Source of the DNA: Marinoscillum pacificum
Lineage (GTDB): Bacteria > Bacteroidota > Bacteroidia > Cytophagales > Cyclobacteriaceae
NCBI RefSeq assembly: GCF_024714495.1
Contig: NZ_JAMZMJ010000009.1
Span: forward strand, 1-64,000
Length of the DNA stretch: 64,000 nt
Reading direction: 5' to 3'
Positions 1-9,296 of the stretch are shown piece after piece. The translations under genes were made by a program, and so were the position numbers. The notes under the pieces were generated by a model that searched no databases, had not been told where the DNA came from, and was given only the letters and a program-made list of their open reading frames with translations. How positions within the stretch are numbered: position 1 is the stretch's first letter; each line of letters starts with the position of its first letter.

Positions 1-3
1 GCG

Positions 4-32
4 CCGTTTCTCTCAAACGGGACGCAAAGATA
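4..32 (-). repeat. Leader-like direct repeat, copy 1
   Basis: A 29-nt segment that recurs at 183-211 with a single mismatch (T9 against C188). Read on the minus strand it starts with TATCTTTG, matching the Bacteroidota -7 consensus TAnnTTTG, followed by a short hairpin with arms CCGTTT/AAACGG. It may be a promoter plus structured 5' leader for a minus-strand gene left of the window. The A/T-rich spacer at 33-182 contains no ORF. A clear -33 TTG at the standard spacing is missing, so the promoter reading is tentative. Confidence 0.5.
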
Positions 33-182
33 GAGAAGAGATTTTAATTAAAAAGAAAAAATCAAATCTTTTTTTTCTCTCCTTTCAGTATTTCAATCTG
101 GCTTCCTGATTCATCTTCCTGACGCCTGATTATCACTAACCAAACACTCAAAAATATCCCTCAGTACCGCCTCTTTGCACGC

Positions 183-211
183 CCGTTCCTCTCAAACGGG
201 ACGCAAAGATA
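183..211 (-). repeat. Leader-like direct repeat, copy 2
   Basis: Second copy of the 29-nt repeat, 179 bp from the first. The minus strand again shows TATCTTTG (211-204) followed by a hairpin, here with arms CCCGTT/AACGGG. The one base that differs from copy 1 lies in the hairpin, and the stem is kept by shifting its register one base. Nothing gene-like lies between this copy and the end of purA at 313, so 1-312 holds only these repeats and A/T-rich spacer. Confidence 0.5.
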
Positions 212-312
212 AGTCAACATTTTCCCCAATTCCTAACTTCCAAACAAAGAAAATTTAAGATTTCTACAACAAAATCCTTATCTCGTTGAATTACTGTTAG
301 TTATTGTTTGAA

Positions 313-1590
313 TTATTTGGAAATCTCTTCTTTCATCAAGGTCTGAGTACGATCAGGACCTAATGAAATCAAGCTAATAGGAGTATTTGTTTGCTTTTCG
401 ATGTAAGCAACATAATCTGATAACTCTTGCGGAAGCTGGCTAAAGCTTGGAATGTCATTATTCTTCCATCCTTTGAAAGACTGGAACTCCAAACCAAGAC
501 CATCTTTATCTAAATAAAGCGGAAGTTCGTGTGTAATAGCATCTCCTACTTTATAGCCTTCGCAGATTTTGATTTCGTCCATATCCGAAAGCACATCAGC
601 TTTCATCATGAATAGTTGGGTCACTCCATTGAGCATACATGTGTAGTTCAATGCAGGAAGATCTAACCAACCACATCTTCTAGGACGACCAGTAGTAGCG
701 CCAAACTCATTACCTAGTTTGCGCAGTTCTTCCCCTGCATCTCCATGTAGTTCTGTTGGGAACGGCCCGGATCCCACTCTTGTGCAATATGCTTTGAAGA
801 TTCCATAGACTTCTCCAATCTTACCAGGGGCAACACCTAATCCGGTACATGCTCCAGCTGCAATAGTATTGCTACTAGTCACGAATGGATAGCTACCAAA
901 GTCAATATCTAATAAAGAGCCTTGTGCTCCTTCTGCTAATACACTTTGTCCGTCAACCAAAGCTTGGTTGATCAAGTACTCTGTACTAAGTATATCGAAC
1001 TCACGAACAACTTCGCATGCTTCGAAGAATTGCTTCTCTTCTTCCTTAAGATCTGCCTCGAAATTGTATCGCTCAAGTATTTCTAAATGGAAGTCTCTTA
1101 ACTGCTGATAACGAGAATCAAAATCAGGTTCGTTGATATCACCAATTCTTAAACCCTTACGCGCAGCTTTGTCTTGATACGTCGGACCGATTCCACGTAA
1201 AGTGGATCCAATCTTTTTATCTCCCTTTGCAATCTCATAGGCTTTGTCAAGCATTCTATGAGTAGGAATGATCATTTGGGTCTTATTGGAAATAACCAAA
1301 TGGCGTTTCAAATCCAGATTAAAAGGAGCCAGTCCTTCTATTTCCTTTTTAAATGTAATTGGGTCAAGAACAACACCATTTCCAATCACATTCAATATAC
1401 CTTCATGGAAAATCCCAGATGGTATTTGGTGTAAAACATGCTTATGTCCATCAAACTCTAAAGTGTGCCCTGCATTTGGCCCACCTTGAAATCTTGCCAC
1501 CACATTGTATTTTGGTGCCAAAAAATCCACAACCTTTCCTTTACCCTCATCTCCCCATTGAAGGCCTAATAAGATGTCTACTGCTGCCAT
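313..1590 (-). CDS. purA: Adenylosuccinate synthase
   Basis: Cytoplasmic enzyme joining IMP and aspartate with GTP to make adenylosuccinate, the first committed step from IMP to AMP. The 425-aa length is normal. The N-terminal motif WGDEGKGK spans residues 12-19 and contains the catalytic Asp14, and NAGH ends at the phosphate-binding His42. The IMP-contact segment STLRGIGPTYQDKAARKG lies near residues 130-147 and GRPRRCGWLD is present further on. It lies 5 bp after the STAS-domain gene, so it is probably the last gene of a fur-STAS-purA transcript. PurA is a known ppGpp target in bacteria, and rel lies just upstream on the same strand. Very secure. Confidence 0.98.
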   Translation of the reverse strand: MAAVDILLGLQWGDEGKGKVVDFLAPKYNVVARFQGGPNAGHTLEFDGHKHVLHQIPSGIFHEGILNVIGNGVVLDPITFKKEIEGLAPFNLDLKRHLVISNKTQMIIPTHRMLDKAYEIAKGDKKIGSTLRGIGPTYQDKAARKGLRIGDINEPDFDSRYQQLRDFHLEILERYNFEADLKEEEKQFFEACEVVREFDILSTEYLINQALVDGQSVLAEGAQGSLLDIDFGSYPFVTSSNTIAAGACTGLGVAPGKIGEVYGIFKAYCTRVGSGPFPTELHGDAGEELRKLGNEFGATTGRPRRCGWLDLPALNYTCMLNGVTQLFMMKADVLSDMDEIKICEGYKVGDAITHELPLYLDKDGLGLEFQSFKGWKNNDIPSFSQLPQELSDYVAYIEKQTNTPISLISLGPDRTQTLMKEEISK

Positions 1591-1595
1591 TAAGT

Positions 1596-1934
1596 TTAGT
1601 TGATTTTACCGAGCGCTTGCTCTTCTGTATCTACAATGTTAAAAATCGCTTGAAGTTTGGTGATGATCAATAGCTTTTTCACATGCTCTGAAGGCTTGAT
1701 CAAGAAAAGCTCACCACCTTTATTTCTGAATTTGGTAAGTATGGTAATCAAAACCCCGATGCCGCTACTATTAATGTAACGAACGTCAGCGATATCAATC
1801 AAACAATACTTAGCACCCTTGCTTAAAGTGTTGTTAACTAGCTCAACCAATTCGGGTCCATTGTTTTCACCGATTAGGTCTCCATTAAAAACAAGTCTTA
1901 GCTGATCTCCAGTAAGTGTGTGCTTATAATTCAT
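1596..1934 (-). CDS. STAS-domain protein (anti-sigma factor antagonist type)
   Basis: A 112-aa single-domain protein of the SpoIIAA/RsbV type. In that family an unphosphorylated STAS protein binds an anti-sigma kinase and its state is set by phosphorylation of a serine. The phospho-site segment INSSGIG is visible, with Ser56 and Ser57 as candidates, followed by the usual amphipathic helix. I chose the ATG at 1934 (MNYKHTL) rather than the longer ORF starting at 1982, because the longer form would read deep into fur. The chosen start overlaps the fur stop by 11 bp, suggesting translational coupling. No RsbW-like kinase is in the window, so the partner is unknown. Confidence 0.88.
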   Translation of the reverse strand: MNYKHTLTGDQLRLVFNGDLIGENNGPELVELVNNTLSKGAKYCLIDIADVRYINSSGIGVLITILTKFRNKGGELFLIKPSEHVKKLLIITKLQAIFNIVDTEEQALGKIN

Positions 1935-2400
1935 TCTTGTTATTTCTTTTGTTCTCACAGTTTTCACGTTTACAGTTGGCATGTAGTATCAACGAATGCT
2001 GAACAACATCAAACTGTAAAAGTTGACCAACGGTATTTTGGATATTTTGGATTCGCGGATCGCAAAACTCCATCACCTTATTGCAATCTGTGCAAATTAA
2101 GTGATCATGCTGTCTGTAACCGTATGATTTTTCATACTGTGCCAGGTTCTTGCCAAACTGATGTTTAGTCACCAAGTCACATTCCACAAGAAGATCCAGA
2201 GTATTGTAAACTGTAGCTCTACTCACCCTGTAGTTCTTATCCTTCATGCTAATGTATAAGGACTCTACGTCAAAATGACCATTACGCGAATATATTTCTT
2301 CTAGAATAGCGTATCTCTCAGGAGTTTTTCTCAGTCCCTTCTTTTCTAAATACTCGGTAAATATGTTTTTAACTTCCTCAAATACGATCACTTGGCTCAA
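1924..2400 (-). CDS. Fur-family metal-responsive transcriptional regulator
   Basis: A 158-aa winged-helix repressor of the Fur/PerR/Zur family. The recognition-helix segment [14 protein letters not shown] lies near residues 58-71. The histidine-rich HDH (98-100) and two cysteine pairs, C103-x2-C106 and C143-x4-C148, fit the family's sensory and structural zinc sites. From sequence alone I cannot tell Fur from PerR or Zur. It is the first gene of the fur-STAS-purA unit and has its own promoter at 2409-2437, whose -7 box ends about 9 bp before the ATG, so the mRNA would have almost no leader. The Lys/Asn-rich C-terminal tail overlaps the next gene. Confidence 0.93.
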   Translation of the reverse strand: MSQVIVFEEVKNIFTEYLEKKGLRKTPERYAILEEIYSRNGHFDVESLYISMKDKNYRVSRATVYNTLDLLVECDLVTKHQFGKNLAQYEKSYGYRQHDHLICTDCNKVMEFCDPRIQNIQNTVGQLLQFDVVQHSLILHANCKRENCENKRNNKNEL

Positions 2401-2408
2401 ATTTTATA

Positions 2409-2437
2409 CAAATATAGATGAGATGTTGAAAAATCAA
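2409..2437 (-). promoter_or_regulatory. Promoter of fur-STAS-purA
   Basis: Minus strand: TTG at 2437-2435, 18-bp spacer, TATATTTG at 2416-2409, close to the Bacteroidota consensus TTTG-N19-TAnnTTTG. It sits directly after the rel stop codon and would start transcription only a few bases before the fur ATG at 2400. Confidence 0.65.
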
Positions 2438-4639
2438 TTAGCTGTCTCTGGTAACTGACACAACACCTTGCACTTGCTCCAATTTTTCAATGAGCTGATC
2501 AACGTGATGTGTATCACTTACATATAATTGTATTTCGCCTTCAAAGATTCCTCCTTCTGTGTTAATAGTTATAGAACGCATATTCACCTTGAGTTCTCCA
2601 GAAATAATGCTTGAGATGTCATTGATCAAACCAATGCGGTCGGTTCCAATAATGTGAAGACCGGCAAGGAACGAATTATCCTGACTAGATGTCCATTTCG
2701 CTTTAACTACCCGATAGCCATAATTGGAAAGTAGTTCTGCCGCATTAGGACAAGTAGTTCTATGTATTTTGATTCCATCATTTACTGTAACGAAACCGAA
2801 GACATCATCACCAGGAATAGGATTGCAGCATTTGGCAAACTTATAGTCCACCACATCCATGTCCTCCCCTATTAATAAAAGATCGTAATCCTTCTCACGA
2901 ACTTTCTTAATCTGAGACTGCATTCCTTTCGCATCTGAAACTCTGCGATACTTATGTTCTTTCTCTTTCTTCTCGTTGAATTTCTTAATAAGAGAGTGAT
3001 CAATTTTTCCCTTACCTATAAGATAGAATAGATCTGTTGGAGTTTTAACTTCGAAATGAGCTGTGAGTTGCTCAATTGTTTCCTGACTGAAAGGAATCTT
3101 GAGTTGCTTCAATTTACGCTTGACTACCTCACGCCCTTCAGCAGCAAATTGTTTCTTCTCTTCTTTTAAGGATTCCTTAATACTAGACTTTGCTTTGGAA
3201 CTTACTACATACTTTAACCAATCTTCATTTGGTCGCTGCTTTTTGGAAGTAAGTATCTCAATCTGGTCACCATTCTTCAATACATAATTAAGTGGTACCA
3301 ACTTCTGATTGACCTTAGCTCCTAAACAACGAGCACCTACCTCTGTATGTATATCAAATGCAAAGTCCAAAGCAGTGGCACCGTTTGGCAATGTGATAAG
3401 ATCTCCTTTTGGTGTAAATGCAAAAACTTCTTCCTGGAATAGGTTAGATCTGAAATCATCAACAAACTCAATGGCTGAGGCATCGTTTTGTTCAAGGATT
3501 TCCCGAACCTTACCGATCCACATTTCAAGACCTTTATCGGCATCAGGGTTTTTGCTCTCTTTATATTTCCAATGAGCAGCATATCCTTTCTCAGCGATTT
3601 CATCCATTCGCCTGGTTCGGATCTGCACTTCTACCCATTGTCCTTTACCACTCATTACTGTAGTATGTAAGGATTCATAGCCGTTAGCCTTAGGAATATT
3701 AATCCAATCTCTCAATCTATCTGGATTTGGCTGATAATAATCTGTCACTATAGAATAGACTTGCCAACAAGCAGCCTTTTCCTGTTCCATCTCTGTATCA
3801 ACGATGATTCGAATAGCAAACAAATCATAGACCTCTTCGAAAGGCACATTTTGTTTTCGCATCTTATTATTGATACTATGAATAGATTTTGGTCGACCCT
3901 TTATCTCATAATTGAAACTCTGAGAATTGAGCTCTTCTTTTATTGGCTTGATGAAGTTTCGAATGAATTTGTTTCGAGCATCCTTAGTAGCATTGATCTT
4001 ATTAGCAATGTGCACATACGCCTCTCTATCTGTATACTTTAAATAGAGATCTTCTAGCTCTGACTTAATAGCATAAAGTCCTAGTCTATGAGCTAATGGT
4101 GCATATAGATATATAGTCTCGTTAGCAATTTTCAGCTGCTTGTCTCTTGGCATACTTCCAAGAGTTCTCATATTATGTAATCTGTCGGCCAGCTTTATAA
4201 GTATAACCCTAACATCTTCAGAGAGGGTCAGCAACATTTTACGGAAGTTCTCCGCTTGCTGTGAGCTACCTTGTTCGAATACTCCAGATATCTTGGTTAG
4301 GCCATCTATGATCTTTCTAACCTTTACTCCATATCCTTTTTCTATATCTGTAAGAGATACTTCTGTATCTTCTACTACATCATGAAGCAGAGCTGATACA
4401 ATAGAAGTGGTACCAAGTCCAATTTCACTAACACAAATTTGGGCTACCTCTAATGGGTGATATATATAAGGTTCTCCAGATTTACGACGCATATCCTTAT
4501 GCGCCTCCATTGATAGGTAAAATGCTTTTTTGATGAATTTCGCATCTCCGTCTTTTAGTATCGGTTTGGCGTGTCTAAGCAGTTTTCGATACCTCCTAAT
4601 GATCTCCTTTTTCTCTTCTTCTAAATCAATCTCAATCAT
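2438..4639 (-). CDS. Bifunctional (p)ppGpp synthetase/hydrolase (Rel/SpoT family)
   Basis: A 733-aa long RSH protein that makes and degrades the stringent-response alarmone (p)ppGpp. Domains in order are an HD hydrolase (His61 and the His86-Asp87 pair of HDVVEDT), a synthetase region (NGYESLHTT and EVQIRT motifs), a TGS domain around 405-465, a zinc-finger segment with CCNPIPGDD near 608, and a C-terminal ACT domain from about 660. Both active sites look intact, so it is probably a dual-function Rel and may be the only long RSH in the genome (inference). A candidate -7 box (TAATTTTG, 4676-4669) lies inside the divergent tRNA-Leu promoter. Confidence 0.97.
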   Translation of the reverse strand: MIEIDLEEEKKEIIRRYRKLLRHAKPILKDGDAKFIKKAFYLSMEAHKDMRRKSGEPYIYHPLEVAQICVSEIGLGTTSIVSALLHDVVEDTEVSLTDIEKGYGVKVRKIIDGLTKISGVFEQGSSQQAENFRKMLLTLSEDVRVILIKLADRLHNMRTLGSMPRDKQLKIANETIYLYAPLAHRLGLYAIKSELEDLYLKYTDREAYVHIANKINATKDARNKFIRNFIKPIKEELNSQSFNYEIKGRPKSIHSINNKMRKQNVPFEEVYDLFAIRIIVDTEMEQEKAACWQVYSIVTDYYQPNPDRLRDWINIPKANGYESLHTTVMSGKGQWVEVQIRTRRMDEIAEKGYAAHWKYKESKNPDADKGLEMWIGKVREILEQNDASAIEFVDDFRSNLFQEEVFAFTPKGDLITLPNGATALDFAFDIHTEVGARCLGAKVNQKLVPLNYVLKNGDQIEILTSKKQRPNEDWLKYVVSSKAKSSIKESLKEEKKQFAAEGREVVKRKLKQLKIPFSQETIEQLTAHFEVKTPTDLFYLIGKGKIDHSLIKKFNEKKEKEHKYRRVSDAKGMQSQIKKVREKDYDLLLIGEDMDVVDYKFAKCCNPIPGDDVFGFVTVNDGIKIHRTTCPNAAELLSNYGYRVVKAKWTSSQDNSFLAGLHIIGTDRIGLINDISSIISGELKVNMRSITINTEGGIFEGEIQLYVSDTHHVDQLIEKLEQVQGVVSVTRDS

Positions 4640-4664
4640 TAATTAAAAATTTTTTCAAGCACTC

Positions 4665-4694
4665 TTGACAAAATTAAACTTTTATCTATATTTG
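4665..4694 (+). promoter_or_regulatory. Promoter of tRNA-Leu
   Basis: TTG at 4665-4667, exactly 19 bp of spacer, and TATATTTG at 4687-4694. This is a textbook Bacteroidota vegetative promoter, ending 16 bp before the mature tRNA. The spacer also contains a minus-strand TAATTTTG (4676-4669) that could serve rel, so the two promoters would overlap. Confidence 0.8.
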
Positions 4695-4709
4695 CACTCC
4701 GTTTCACAC

Positions 4710-4791
4710 GCGGATGTGGCGAAATTGGTAGACGCACTAGACTTAGGATCTAGCGCCGCGAGGCATGGGGGTTCGAGTCCCTCCATCCGCA
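4710..4791 (+). tRNA. tRNA-Leu (UAG anticodon)
   Basis: The acceptor stem GCGGATG pairs with CATCCGC, and an A (4791) is the discriminator. The anticodon stem CTAGA/TCTAG encloses loop CTTAGGA, giving anticodon UAG for CUN leucine codons. The short variable arm expected for a class II tRNA and the GGTTCGAGTCC T-arm are visible. CCA is not encoded. It is flanked by a clear promoter and a terminator, so it is probably a single-gene transcript. Confidence 0.97.
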
Positions 4792-4802
4792 CTCAATAAA
4801 AC

Positions 4803-4857
4803 AACCCTCTTCCGTTTCTTGATAACAATCGAGATTTGTAAGAGGGTTTTTATTTTT
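4803..4857 (+). terminator. Rho-independent terminator after tRNA-Leu
   Basis: Inverted repeat AACCCTCTT (4803-4811) and AAGAGGGTT (4840-4848), followed by a T-rich run (TTTTTATTTTT). It ends the tRNA transcript before the trigger factor gene. Confidence 0.8.
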
Positions 4858-4879
4858 ATAAACATTAATACGCACCAAA

Positions 4880-6202
4880 TTGGAAATCACACTTGACAAA
4901 ATCGACAAGACCACAGGTTTAATTAAAGTTAAATTAAACGAAGCTGATTACCAACCGGGAGTAAACGAAAAGATTAAGGATTACAGCAAGAAAGCTAATC
5001 TGAAAGGTTTCCGCCCAGGGAAGGTTCCAACAGGCTTAATCAAGCAGATGTATGGGAAGTCAATCAAGGTTGAAGAAATCAACAAATTAGTTTCTGATAA
5101 GCTAAACTCTTACTTAAGGGAAAGCGATTTGCAATTCTTAGGAGAGCCAATGCCGAACGAGGCTGATTTCGACAGCATTGATTTTGATACTCAAAAAGAC
5201 TTTGAGTTTTCTTACAATGTAGGATGGGCAGAAGACTTTGATCTTCCAATAGATAGCAAAGTAAAAATCGACAAGCACTCGATCAAAATCGATGATAAAG
5301 TAATCGATGAGACTATCGAAAACTTACAGAGTCAATTTGGTGAGACTGAAACTGCTGAAGTAACAGAGGCAACTGATATGGCTTATGGCCCTATCAAAAG
5401 TAAAGATGGTGAGATCGACAAAGAGATCAGCATTGACTTAAAAGACTGTGAAAAAGCTGCTGCTAAAAAACTTACAGGTGTAAAAGTTGACGAAGAAGTA
5501 GAGTTAGATCCTAAGAAACTTTACACTGACAGTCACAAACTTCACCACCAATTGGGTATCTCTCATGACGAGTTTGATGCTCTAAAAGGAAAATTGACTT
5601 TTACTGTTAAAGGAATCAGCAGACAAAAGCTTGCTGAGGTAAACCAGGAGTTGTTTGACAAGACTTTTGGTGAAGGAAACGTAAAAGACGAAAAAGAATT
5701 CAGAGCAAAAGTTGCTGAATCTGTAGAAGGTAACTTCAAAAACGAAGAAGAGCGCTACTTCGAATTCCAACTAAGAGAAAAATTGGTTGATCAAGCGAAA
5801 ATCAACACTCCTGATGAATTCTTAAAAGATTGGTTAGTAAAAACTAACGATCAGATTACTCCTGAAGTACTTCAAAACGAGTACCAGACATACGTAAACG
5901 AGCTTAAGTGGTCATTGATCAGAAACAAAATTGTAAAAGATCAAGATTTCAAAGTAGAAAACGAGGAAGTAATTGAAGAGGCAAAAGAATTGATCAGACA
6001 GCAATTTGGACAAGCTGGCCTAATGGGTCAGATGGAAGATAAGCTAGATATGTTTGCTCAAAACTACCTTCAAGCTGAAAATGGTGACAACTACATGAAA
6101 GTTTACAACCAGGTTCAGAACAAAAAAGTATTCTCATTCATTAAAGACAATATCTCTATTAAAGAGAAAAAAGTAACAATGGATGAATTCCGTAAGCTTT
6201 AA
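4880..6202 (+). CDS. tig: Trigger factor (ribosome-associated chaperone)
   Basis: A 440-aa chaperone that binds ribosomal protein L23 at the exit tunnel and shields nascent chains. The ribosome-docking signature GFRPGKVP is at residues 43-50, followed by a divergent middle PPIase-like region and a long helical C-terminal chaperone domain rich in Glu/Lys. The start is TTG at 4880; the reading frame opens just upstream and no in-frame ATG lies near the expected N-terminus. It is followed by a terminator and then clpP-clpX, the order seen in many bacteria. Confidence 0.95.
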   Translation: MEITLDKIDKTTGLIKVKLNEADYQPGVNEKIKDYSKKANLKGFRPGKVPTGLIKQMYGKSIKVEEINKLVSDKLNSYLRESDLQFLGEPMPNEADFDSIDFDTQKDFEFSYNVGWAEDFDLPIDSKVKIDKHSIKIDDKVIDETIENLQSQFGETETAEVTEATDMAYGPIKSKDGEIDKEISIDLKDCEKAAAKKLTGVKVDEEVELDPKKLYTDSHKLHHQLGISHDEFDALKGKLTFTVKGISRQKLAEVNQELFDKTFGEGNVKDEKEFRAKVAESVEGNFKNEEERYFEFQLREKLVDQAKINTPDEFLKDWLVKTNDQITPEVLQNEYQTYVNELKWSLIRNKIVKDQDFKVENEEVIEEAKELIRQQFGQAGLMGQMEDKLDMFAQNYLQAENGDNYMKVYNQVQNKKVFSFIKDNISIKEKKVTMDEFRKL

Positions 6203-6236
6203 GGAAACTTAGTGCATACAAAACAAGTTTATAAAG

Positions 6237-6263
6237 AGTCCTTAGTATACTAAGGACTTTTTT
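6237..6263 (+). terminator. Terminator between tig and clpP
   Basis: Perfect 22-bp palindrome (6237-6258; arms AGTCCTTAGTA/TACTAAGGACT) running into a T tract. It lies 34 bp after the tig stop. A clpP -7 box (TATTTTTG, 6263-6270) starts right at its end. Confidence 0.8.
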
Positions 6264-6270
6264 ATTTTTG
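6263..6270 (+). promoter_or_regulatory. Candidate -7 box of clpP-clpX
   Basis: TATTTTTG matches TAnnTTTG and lies 22 bp before the clpP ATG. The region 19 bp upstream is occupied by the terminator hairpin and lacks a clear TTG, so this is only a partial match. Confidence 0.4.
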
Positions 6271-6292
6271 CTTAGTAAGCTAAATTGAACTC

Positions 6293-6967
6293 ATGATCAA
6301 TAAAGAAGAATTCCGCAAGTTTGCCGTAAAAGGCCAGGGTATCAATGGATTAACTTTTGATACATATACTAATAGAGTAGAAAACATGACCCGTTCAGTA
6401 ATCGAGGAGAGACCTACGAGATTTGCTGAAATTGATGTATTCTCAAGACTAATAATGGATAGAATTATTTTCCTTGGCATGCAAGTAGAGGAGAATATTG
6501 CAAATATTATCACTGCACAGCTGCTTTTCTTAGAGTCTGTTGACTCTAAAAAGGATATCCTTTTGTATATTAATAGTCCTGGAGGATCTGTATATGCAGG
6601 TTTAGGTATGTACGACACCATGCAACTGGTAAGTCCAGATGTGAATACTATCTGTACTGGCATGGCTGCATCTATGGGTGCTGTACTTATGTCTGGTGGA
6701 GCAAAAGGTAAAAGATCTGCCCTACCGCACTCTAGAATTATGATTCACCAACCAAGTGGTGGAATGCAGGGTCAATCAAGAGACATGGAGATCACTTTGA
6801 AGCAAATGCAAGAGCTTAGAAAAGATCTTTATGAAATATTGGCTCATCATACTGGTAAATCATACGAGCAAATTGAAAAAGACTCAGACAGAGATTACTG
6901 GATGAGAGCTTCGGAAGCTAAGGAATATGGCCTTATCGACGAAGTATTAGAACGTAAAAACAAGTAA
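6293..6967 (+). CDS. clpP: ATP-dependent Clp protease proteolytic subunit
   Basis: A 224-aa serine peptidase forming the tetradecameric chamber of ClpXP. The catalytic triad is visible: Ser127 in GMAASMGA, His152 in MIHQPSGG and Asp201 in the RDYWM segment. The oxyanion-strand motif SPGGSV is at 95-100. The N-terminus carries about 30 residues before the usual mature start and may be processed. clpX begins 1 bp after its stop, so the two are translated as a unit. Confidence 0.97.
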   Translation: MINKEEFRKFAVKGQGINGLTFDTYTNRVENMTRSVIEERPTRFAEIDVFSRLIMDRIIFLGMQVEENIANIITAQLLFLESVDSKKDILLYINSPGGSVYAGLGMYDTMQLVSPDVNTICTGMAASMGAVLMSGGAKGKRSALPHSRIMIHQPSGGMQGQSRDMEITLKQMQELRKDLYEILAHHTGKSYEQIEKDSDRDYWMRASEAKEYGLIDEVLERKNK

Positions 6968-6968
6968 A

Positions 6969-8198
6969 ATGGCACAGGTAACGTGTAGCTTCTGTGGGAG
7001 AAATAAGAAGGATGTAGACCTGATGATCTCTGGGATTCACGCTCACATATGTGATAAGTGTATATCTCAGGCTCAGCAGATCCTAAATGAGGAGCTAAAA
7101 ACAAAGAGCACAACTGAGAGTCCAAAATTCAACTTAATCAAGCCTGCGGATATGAAATCCCACCTTGATGAATTTGTGATTGGGCAGGATGAAGCTAAAC
7201 GGTACATGTCAGTAGCGGTCTATAACCACTACAAGCGATTGATGCAAGCCGACAGTAAAGACGATGTAGTGATTGAAAAATCAAACATTGTAATGGTTGG
7301 TCAGACAGGAACAGGTAAAACTTATCTAGCAAGAACTCTTGCTAAGATTCTTCAAGTGCCATTCTGTATAGCTGACGCAACTGTACTCACTGAGGCAGGA
7401 TATGTAGGTGAAGATGTGGAAAGTATCTTGACCAGACTTTTGCAAGCCGCTAACTATGAAGTTGAGGCAGCTGAGCGAGGCATTGTTTATATCGATGAGA
7501 TAGATAAGATCGCTAGAAAGTCGGACAACCCATCCATCACAAGAGACGTGAGTGGTGAAGGTGTACAGCAAGCGCTTTTAAAACTTTTGGAAGGCACATC
7601 TGTGAATGTTCCGCCTCAAGGAGGAAGAAAGCACCCAGATCAAAAAATGATCACTGTAAACACTGAGAATATCCTATTCATCTGTGGTGGAGCATTTGAT
7701 GGTATTGAACGTCATATTGCGAATAGATTGAATACTCGTCCTATTGGATTTGCAAGTAAGGACGACTTTGATATGGGACAAATTGACAAAGAGAACTTGC
7801 TACAGTATATCACTGCACAAGATCTTAAGAGTTTTGGATTGATTCCGGAATTGATTGGTCGTCTGCCTGTATTGACTCATTTGGATCCTTTGAATGGAGA
7901 TGCGTTGCAACGCATTCTTACAGAACCAAAGAATGCTTTAATCAAACAGTACGAAAAGCTATTTGACATGGAAGATGTCAAACTTACCTTCAGTAAGGAT
8001 GCTTTGGCTTACATCGTAGATAAAGCTATGGAGTTTAAGCTCGGAGCAAGAGGTTTGCGTTCAATCTGTGAAGCAATTATAACGGATGCGATGTTTGAAA
8101 TTCCTTCAAGTCAGGACATCAAGGAAATGGAAATAACCAAAGATTATGCTTCTGAGAAATTCGAGAAATCGAAATTCAATAAGTTAAGAGCTGCATAA
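6969..8198 (+). CDS. clpX: ClpX unfoldase, ATPase subunit of ClpXP
   Basis: A 409-aa AAA+ protein that unfolds substrates and feeds them to ClpP. The N-terminal zinc-binding domain has Cys6, Cys9, Cys28 and Cys31. Walker A GQTGTGKT is at 111-118, the pore loop GYVGED at 144-149, Walker B with the acidic pair near 176-177, and the ClpP-docking IGF loop at 259-261. It is the last gene of the plus-strand proteostasis cluster. Its 3' end overlaps the convergent lpxB stop by 15 bp. Confidence 0.98.
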   Translation: MAQVTCSFCGRNKKDVDLMISGIHAHICDKCISQAQQILNEELKTKSTTESPKFNLIKPADMKSHLDEFVIGQDEAKRYMSVAVYNHYKRLMQADSKDDVVIEKSNIVMVGQTGTGKTYLARTLAKILQVPFCIADATVLTEAGYVGEDVESILTRLLQAANYEVEAAERGIVYIDEIDKIARKSDNPSITRDVSGEGVQQALLKLLEGTSVNVPPQGGRKHPDQKMITVNTENILFICGGAFDGIERHIANRLNTRPIGFASKDDFDMGQIDKENLLQYITAQDLKSFGLIPELIGRLPVLTHLDPLNGDALQRILTEPKNALIKQYEKLFDMEDVKLTFSKDALAYIVDKAMEFKLGARGLRSICEAIITDAMFEIPSSQDIKEMEITKDYASEKFEKSKFNKLRAA

Positions 8199-9287
8199 TT
8201 TATAGATGATCTCAGCAGCATTTTTAGATGCGCTTTTGTCACCTAAAACTTTACGAATCTCCGAATAACCTTCGGAGATTCTTTTTTTGGTACCCTCATC
8301 AGTTAATAAGCTTTCTAACTCAGCAACTACATTGGCTGAATCATAATCACCTTGAATAAGCTCAGTCACTACACGATGCCCAGCAATCAGATTAACCAAC
8401 GAGATATAAGGAACTTTTAACAGTAGTTTAGCTGCAACATATGTCAGCAAACTCGTCTTGTAAACTACTACTTGAGGAATACCTAATAAAGCAGCCTCTA
8501 ATGTGGCCGTACCGGAAGTGACAACTGCAGCGGAAGAAGCTTTAAGAACATCATAAGTTTTTCCTTTTATGATCTCGACATTATCATGACTAAGAAGAGG
8601 TTTATAGAGTCGCTCGTTCACATTATCTACGGCTGCTATGAGGAACTTAATTTCTTCGAAGACAACCACTAATTCCTGAATGACTTTTACAGCATTTCTC
8701 ACTTCTGATGTTCGACTACCAGGCAATACAGCTATTGTCTTTCGAGGATTGTATTTGCTAAGGAAAGCTTGATCTGGCTCGTAATTGTTCAATGCATCGA
8801 GAATAGGATTTCCCACATACTCAACATCCATGGATTCCTGCCTGTAAAATTGTTTTTCAAAAGGCAGAATGACCATCATCTGATCTACAGATTCTTTAAT
8901 CTTCCTAATTCTCGATTTATTCCAGGCCCAAATCTTTGGGGAAATGTAATAGGTCGTTTTAATACCAAGCTGCCTGGCATAAGCAGCGATTCTCAAATTA
9001 AATCCAGGACTATCTATTAGAACAAGGCAATCAGGCTTAAGCTGTTCTATCTGTTGTTTACAGAGCTTCAACTTCTTATTGACGTGAAGCAGATTACTCA
9101 ACACTTCTGACAGCCCAATAAAATTGATTGATTTATAGTCCTCGAGAATAGTAGCACCAGCATCACCCATTTGCTGACCACCCCAAGCATAAATCTCCCC
9201 TTTTGGATCCAAAAGCTTGATCTGGGTAATCAAGTTTGCCCCGTGAAGGTCGCCAGAGCGCTCGCCAACTACGATGAAGTATTTCAT
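8184..9287 (-). CDS. lpxB: Lipid-A-disaccharide synthase
   Basis: A 367-aa glycosyltransferase (GT19) that condenses UDP-diacylglucosamine with lipid X to give the lipid A disaccharide at the inner membrane. The family N-terminal motif [10 protein letters not shown] is at residues 8-17, and the C-terminal half carries the nucleotide-sugar segment with [19 protein letters not shown]. Its presence confirms an LPS-bearing outer membrane. It ends inside clpX (15-bp convergent overlap) and starts 9 bp after the QueD/PTPS-family gene, so the two are probably cotranscribed. Confidence 0.96.
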   Translation of the reverse strand: MKYFIVVGERSGDLHGANLITQIKLLDPKGEIYAWGGQQMGDAGATILEDYKSINFIGLSEVLSNLLHVNKKLKLCKQQIEQLKPDCLVLIDSPGFNLRIAAYARQLGIKTTYYISPKIWAWNKSRIRKIKESVDQMMVILPFEKQFYRQESMDVEYVGNPILDALNNYEPDQAFLSKYNPRKTIAVLPGSRTSEVRNAVKVIQELVVVFEEIKFLIAAVDNVNERLYKPLLSHDNVEIIKGKTYDVLKASSAAVVTSGTATLEAALLGIPQVVVYKTSLLTYVAAKLLLKVPYISLVNLIAGHRVVTELIQGDYDSANVVAELESLLTDEGTKKRISEGYSEIRKVLGDKSASKNAAEIIYKLCSS

Positions 9288-9296
9288 ATCAAGGAT

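Noticed and set aside
4-211. Possible CRISPR array from the 29-nt repeat
   Set aside because: Only two copies, with a 150-bp spacer, and no cas gene nearby.
1359-1673. Plus-strand ORF of 104 aa inside purA
   Set aside because: Antisense to a well-conserved enzyme; composition not protein-like.
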